Shown here: positions 61,594-64,000 of the stretch, piece by piece
Layout: every line of letters begins with the position of its first letter
Position numbering within the stretch: position 1 is the first letter of the stretch
Assembly: GCF_021155775.2 (NCBI RefSeq)
Contig: NC_060232.1
Coordinates: forward strand, 24,807,922 to 24,871,921
DNA: 64,000 nucleotides
Origin: Neodiprion pinetum
Lineage: Eukaryota > Arthropoda > Insecta > Hymenoptera > Diprionidae
Reading direction: 5' to 3'
Made by a program: the position numbers and the translations under genes
The notes under the pieces: model-generated
What the model saw: the letters and a program-made list of their open reading frames with translations, nothing else
Database searches by the model: none
Told to the model about the DNA's origin: nothing

Positions 61594-63286
61594 TCATTTA
61601 TGAGCTTCCTCCATAGCCCTCTTTAATGTCTTCTCAAATATCTTCTTTGAATCACAGAATCCTTGCTTCGTTTTTCCAAATGAATTCGGTCCTGCTGACG
61701 TCGGTGTTTCCCGACCGATATTTCTCATCCGCATTCTTGCTTCCGCAGGCATTTCTTCAGGTTCGTCATCATCATCAGCATTAAACACTGAAGCAACTGT
61801 CGGCTTCTGAACTGCAGCTGGTTTCACACTAGGCTTCTGCAATTGTTTCACTACTTTAGTGAACAGATTTTTACCAAGATGAAGTATGTATATTTGAAAC
61901 AATTTTAATGTAAAAAAAGTGAACAAATAACAAAATCATGGTAATCAGCTCGAATCGGAATGCTCACAAAGTTAGTTTAATTTCATGAAAATCCGAATAT
62001 GGAAAGATCAACATGTCTGTCATAAAACCAGAGATGTGATTTCTTTTCCATGTCTTCCAGTGTAAAAGTCAACTTATTCCTCGACTATTTAAAAGAAAAA
62101 ACTCTATGTGAATTGATTATGACATGAAAGAATGTATATGTCCGCATTTTCCAGAAATGTTTATATTATAGTTTATACTCTTTTTTCATACGTTATGCTT
62201 TATAAAAAGAGATATTGGTCTTCGTCAAAGCATTAATTTTGATTGCAGTTAATGTTTTCTAAAAATGTTTCTAGCTCTAAAATAATTTTCCTTACATATC
62301 AGTTATTTATGCGGTGCGAAAGCCACTGATAAAATCTACTAGTATTTGATGGCAAGCAGTATGTAAAAATTAACCAACAGTGATCAAACATTTTGAGTGC
62401 GAAAGTAACTGAATGACGCTTGCTAAATAGGGGCTAAATTCACTTTCATTCATGAAAACCTGAATCTAATATTTTCTTGCCTTTGTAACTGTGACAAATG
62501 ACTGTGTAATTTGTGCAAGACATAGGATATATGCCAAGTCCATTTGAATATGAAAAGACTGTATAAAATTGGCCTAAAATGCGTACGGATCCCGATCCTA
62601 GTTTGATTTGGATGCCCTTCTTCTGCTCGGTGGGTAGAGGTTTCTTTCCAAAGCCAAAAGTGAGTTTCTGCTTCTTATGATCAGTCTGGTCAGAGCTGGT
62701 CTGGTTGCATACATCATCGCGTAGTGGTGATCGATCCCTTTCCCAGTCGTCCCCTCTGCGATCCGCCGCTCTGTAGGCACTTGACCCTGACAACGTCAAA
62801 CACTGGCAAAGTTCAGATCAAGTTAAACAAAGCTGACTTATTAACCGGAAATCTTTAAGCAGCACGCTACGCTACTAACATTTCAGTAAATTCGTAAAAA
62901 GAGCAAATTACTAAAAGCTGCAGTAAAAGTAGAAAGAAAGAAAAAACAAATTAAAGCTAAATTATCGCATCAAAGACTCTCTGATTAATATCAAAACTTG
63001 ATGTTTTCATACTTGACTACATAAAAATTCTATGACTAGATTTGGATCATGCACGAAACGTTGTAACACGCATACAAGTTTACGGTGTAGATAGCGTGTG
63101 AACAAGCAGCATACATATTACACACATATGCATATACATCTGCACATACATGTAAATACATTAACAGCTCAGTCGAGCGAAGAAGTGAAGATGATGTAAT
63201 TTACCGTTAAAGGGATACCATTTACTACTAATAAAATGAACAAAACCTTTTCTGTAATCTTCGCTCGTGCTATTCCTCTTCGACAT
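61594..63286 (-). CDS. PCNP: PEST proteolytic signal-containing nuclear protein (PCNP)
   Basis: Small nuclear protein linked to the cell cycle and ubiquitin turnover. Three exons: 63286-63247 (MSKRNSTSEDYRK), 62786-62587 and 61836-61594, totalling 483 nt or 160 aa (human about 178). The conserved core is clear: KLTFGFGKKPLPTEQKKGIQ then IKLGS in exon 2, and ASVFNADDDDEPEEMP, ARMRMRNIGRETPTSAGPNS and KTKQGFCDSKKIFEK in exon 3. The donors of exon 1 (G|GTTTTG) and exon 2 (C|GTACGC) are weak but phase-compatible. The exon 1 assignment is less sure than the other two. Confidence 0.87.
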
Positions 63287-63522
63287 TTTTATCGCGGATT
63301 GTTGTTAAAATTATCCAGGTGAAAGAACGATGCGAGAAAATGTGACCGCAGAGGCGCCGTACCGACCTGAAGAACGTAAAAATCGTTACTAAACATACGC
63401 TACCAGCAAGCAAAGCCAGTCGAAGTGAGGGCTGCCAACCCAACGACGCTGACGTCATTATGACGGGATGTGAGGGAATATACGTTACATACATTAGGCT
63501 TTAATAATTGTTTCGCTGTAAC
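63287..63522. promoter_or_regulatory. Candidate bidirectional promoter
   Basis: About 236 bp separate the PCNP start codon (-) from the start codon of the next gene (+). The interval is GC-richer than its surroundings, with CG dinucleotides and a TGACGTCA-type CRE site (63450-63457). A head-to-head housekeeping pair with a shared promoter is the simplest reading. Confidence 0.5.
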
Positions 63523-63877
63523 ATGAGCGGATTAAAGTGCGCTATTTACCGATACGGGCTCACCATAAATCGCCATGCTTACTGCCAATTAGGCACGGAT
63601 TATCGGAGGGTTTTTGGTTGTGTTAACAATCATAACCTCTCAAAATATAACCTACAAATATATCGTACCAAACATGAAAATGCTTCAATTACACCGAAAC
63701 TGATAGATGATCGCGAAATAAATTCTATCACTCAGAATGGAAAGCCATTTCGAACTTTTCCCAATCTCAGTGAAGGTCCCGATCTAAAAGACTTTATTAA
63801 GTCAGATGTTACCGTAGATTCTACGGAGGCTGAACCTGTTCCTTATTTAAAAGCAACTTGCGGTAATGACCGGAAAG
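63523..63877 (+). CDS. First exon of a CDK5RAP1-like mitochondrial tRNA methylthiotransferase (partial)
   Basis: One exon from ATG at 63523 to a strong donor (CGGAAAG|GTAAGT), 118 codons in phase 1, then intron to the window end. The N-terminus (MSGLKCAIYRYGLTINRHAY) is basic and could be a mitochondrial presequence. The end of the exon has GPDLKDFIKSD, then PVPYL, then GNDRK. This matches the spacing in CDK5RAP1 proteins just before the YLETYGCQMN motif that opens the MTTase/radical-SAM part (human: GPTFQHFLKSA, PPPYL, GRQRK). If correct, the product adds the 2-methylthio group to N6-isopentenyl-A37 of mitochondrial tRNAs. A lipoyl synthase N-terminus, which also has a GPDL(K/Q)DF motif, is the main alternative. 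Confidence 0.55.
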
Positions 63878-64000
63878 GTAAGTTGATTTACTCATACTTG
63901 TGGATTTGCAAATTAATCCCTATTTCTAACCACGATGATCTTTAAAAAAAGCTAGCATAAATTGCCGCCCAACAGTTGCATCGTTGTGAAATGCCGTCTC

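Noticed and set aside
63523..63877. Lipoyl synthase N-terminal exon
   Set aside because: The GPDLKDFI motif fits, but the following PVPYL and GNDRK spacing fits CDK5RAP1 better and the RLPPWLK motif is absent. Kept as the alternative.

Overview
This is a stretch of AT-rich animal nuclear DNA. Genes are split by many short introns with GT/AG ends, and there are poly(A) signals, microsatellites, a tRNA-derived SINE and other repeats. A ZAD-type zinc-finger gene (an arthropod-expanded family), together with intact Rec8, R2D2/Loquacious-like, Inos, SRRM1, PCNP and RpS26 homologues, points to an insect. Hymenoptera (sawfly or wasp) is my best guess. That is an inference, since no species-specific marker was read.

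Layout, left to right. 0-0.5 kb: SINE pieces and a pogo/Tigger-like transposon end. 0.65-10.96 kb (-): SRRM1, a PWI/SR-rich splicing coactivator, with 13 exons readable and the 3' end probably outside the window. One of its introns holds a foldback element of about 430 bp. 11-13.8 kb: intergenic, with one copy of a repeat of about 440 bp. 13.86-23.26 kb (-): a complete 13-exon Rec8-type meiotic cohesin kleisin of 598 aa. 25.03-26.77 kb (+): a protein with two dsRNA-binding domains (R2D2/Loqs/PRKRA family), followed by what looks like half of a third domain. 27.4-29.95 kb (-): Inos, inositol-3-phosphate synthase, 7 exons, 518 aa. 30-35.85 kb: no gene recognised. 35.85-37.08 kb (+): a three-finger C2H2 protein. 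39.2-42.18 kb (+): a ZAD protein with about 15 C2H2 fingers, 657 aa. 42.2-58.3 kb: a repeat-dominated accessory region. 58.37-60.09 kb (+): RpS26. 61.59-63.29 kb (-): PCNP. From 63.52 kb (+): the first exon of a probable CDK5RAP1-type mitochondrial tRNA methylthiotransferase, head to head with PCNP.

The most unusual part is 46-57 kb. A palindrome of about 6.66 kb (50130-56793) has two arms of about 3.1 and 3.5 kb meeting at a spacer of about 30 bp. Each arm has, from outside to inside, an ATC/ATAC microsatellite, a 60-bp tandem array, a 115-bp tandem array, an acidic exon-like segment with a splice donor, an AT-rich intron-like segment with two diverged copies of a repeat, and a G-rich (left) or C-rich (right) tract of about 350 bp. 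The arms differ in copy number (six 60-bp and ten 115-bp units on the left; three and fifteen on the right) and in private single-base variants. This argues against a simple fold-back assembly error. A third, shorter copy lies outside at 46-47.9 kb. It adjoins two orphan exons of a FEZ/Unc-76-like gene, whose acidic exon seems to be the source of the one in the arms. The locus looks like a gene fragment captured and amplified inside an inverted satellite. If transcribed across the centre it would make a long hairpin RNA. Transcription is speculation; the structure is directly visible.

The housekeeping genes are independent of each other. Three local arrangements stand out: divergent Rec8 and dsRBD genes, convergent dsRBD and Inos genes with back-to-back poly(A) signals, and a PCNP/CDK5RAP1-like head-to-head pair with about 236 bp between start codons. 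Exon borders were read by eye from GT/AG sites, reading-frame phase and similarity to known proteins.
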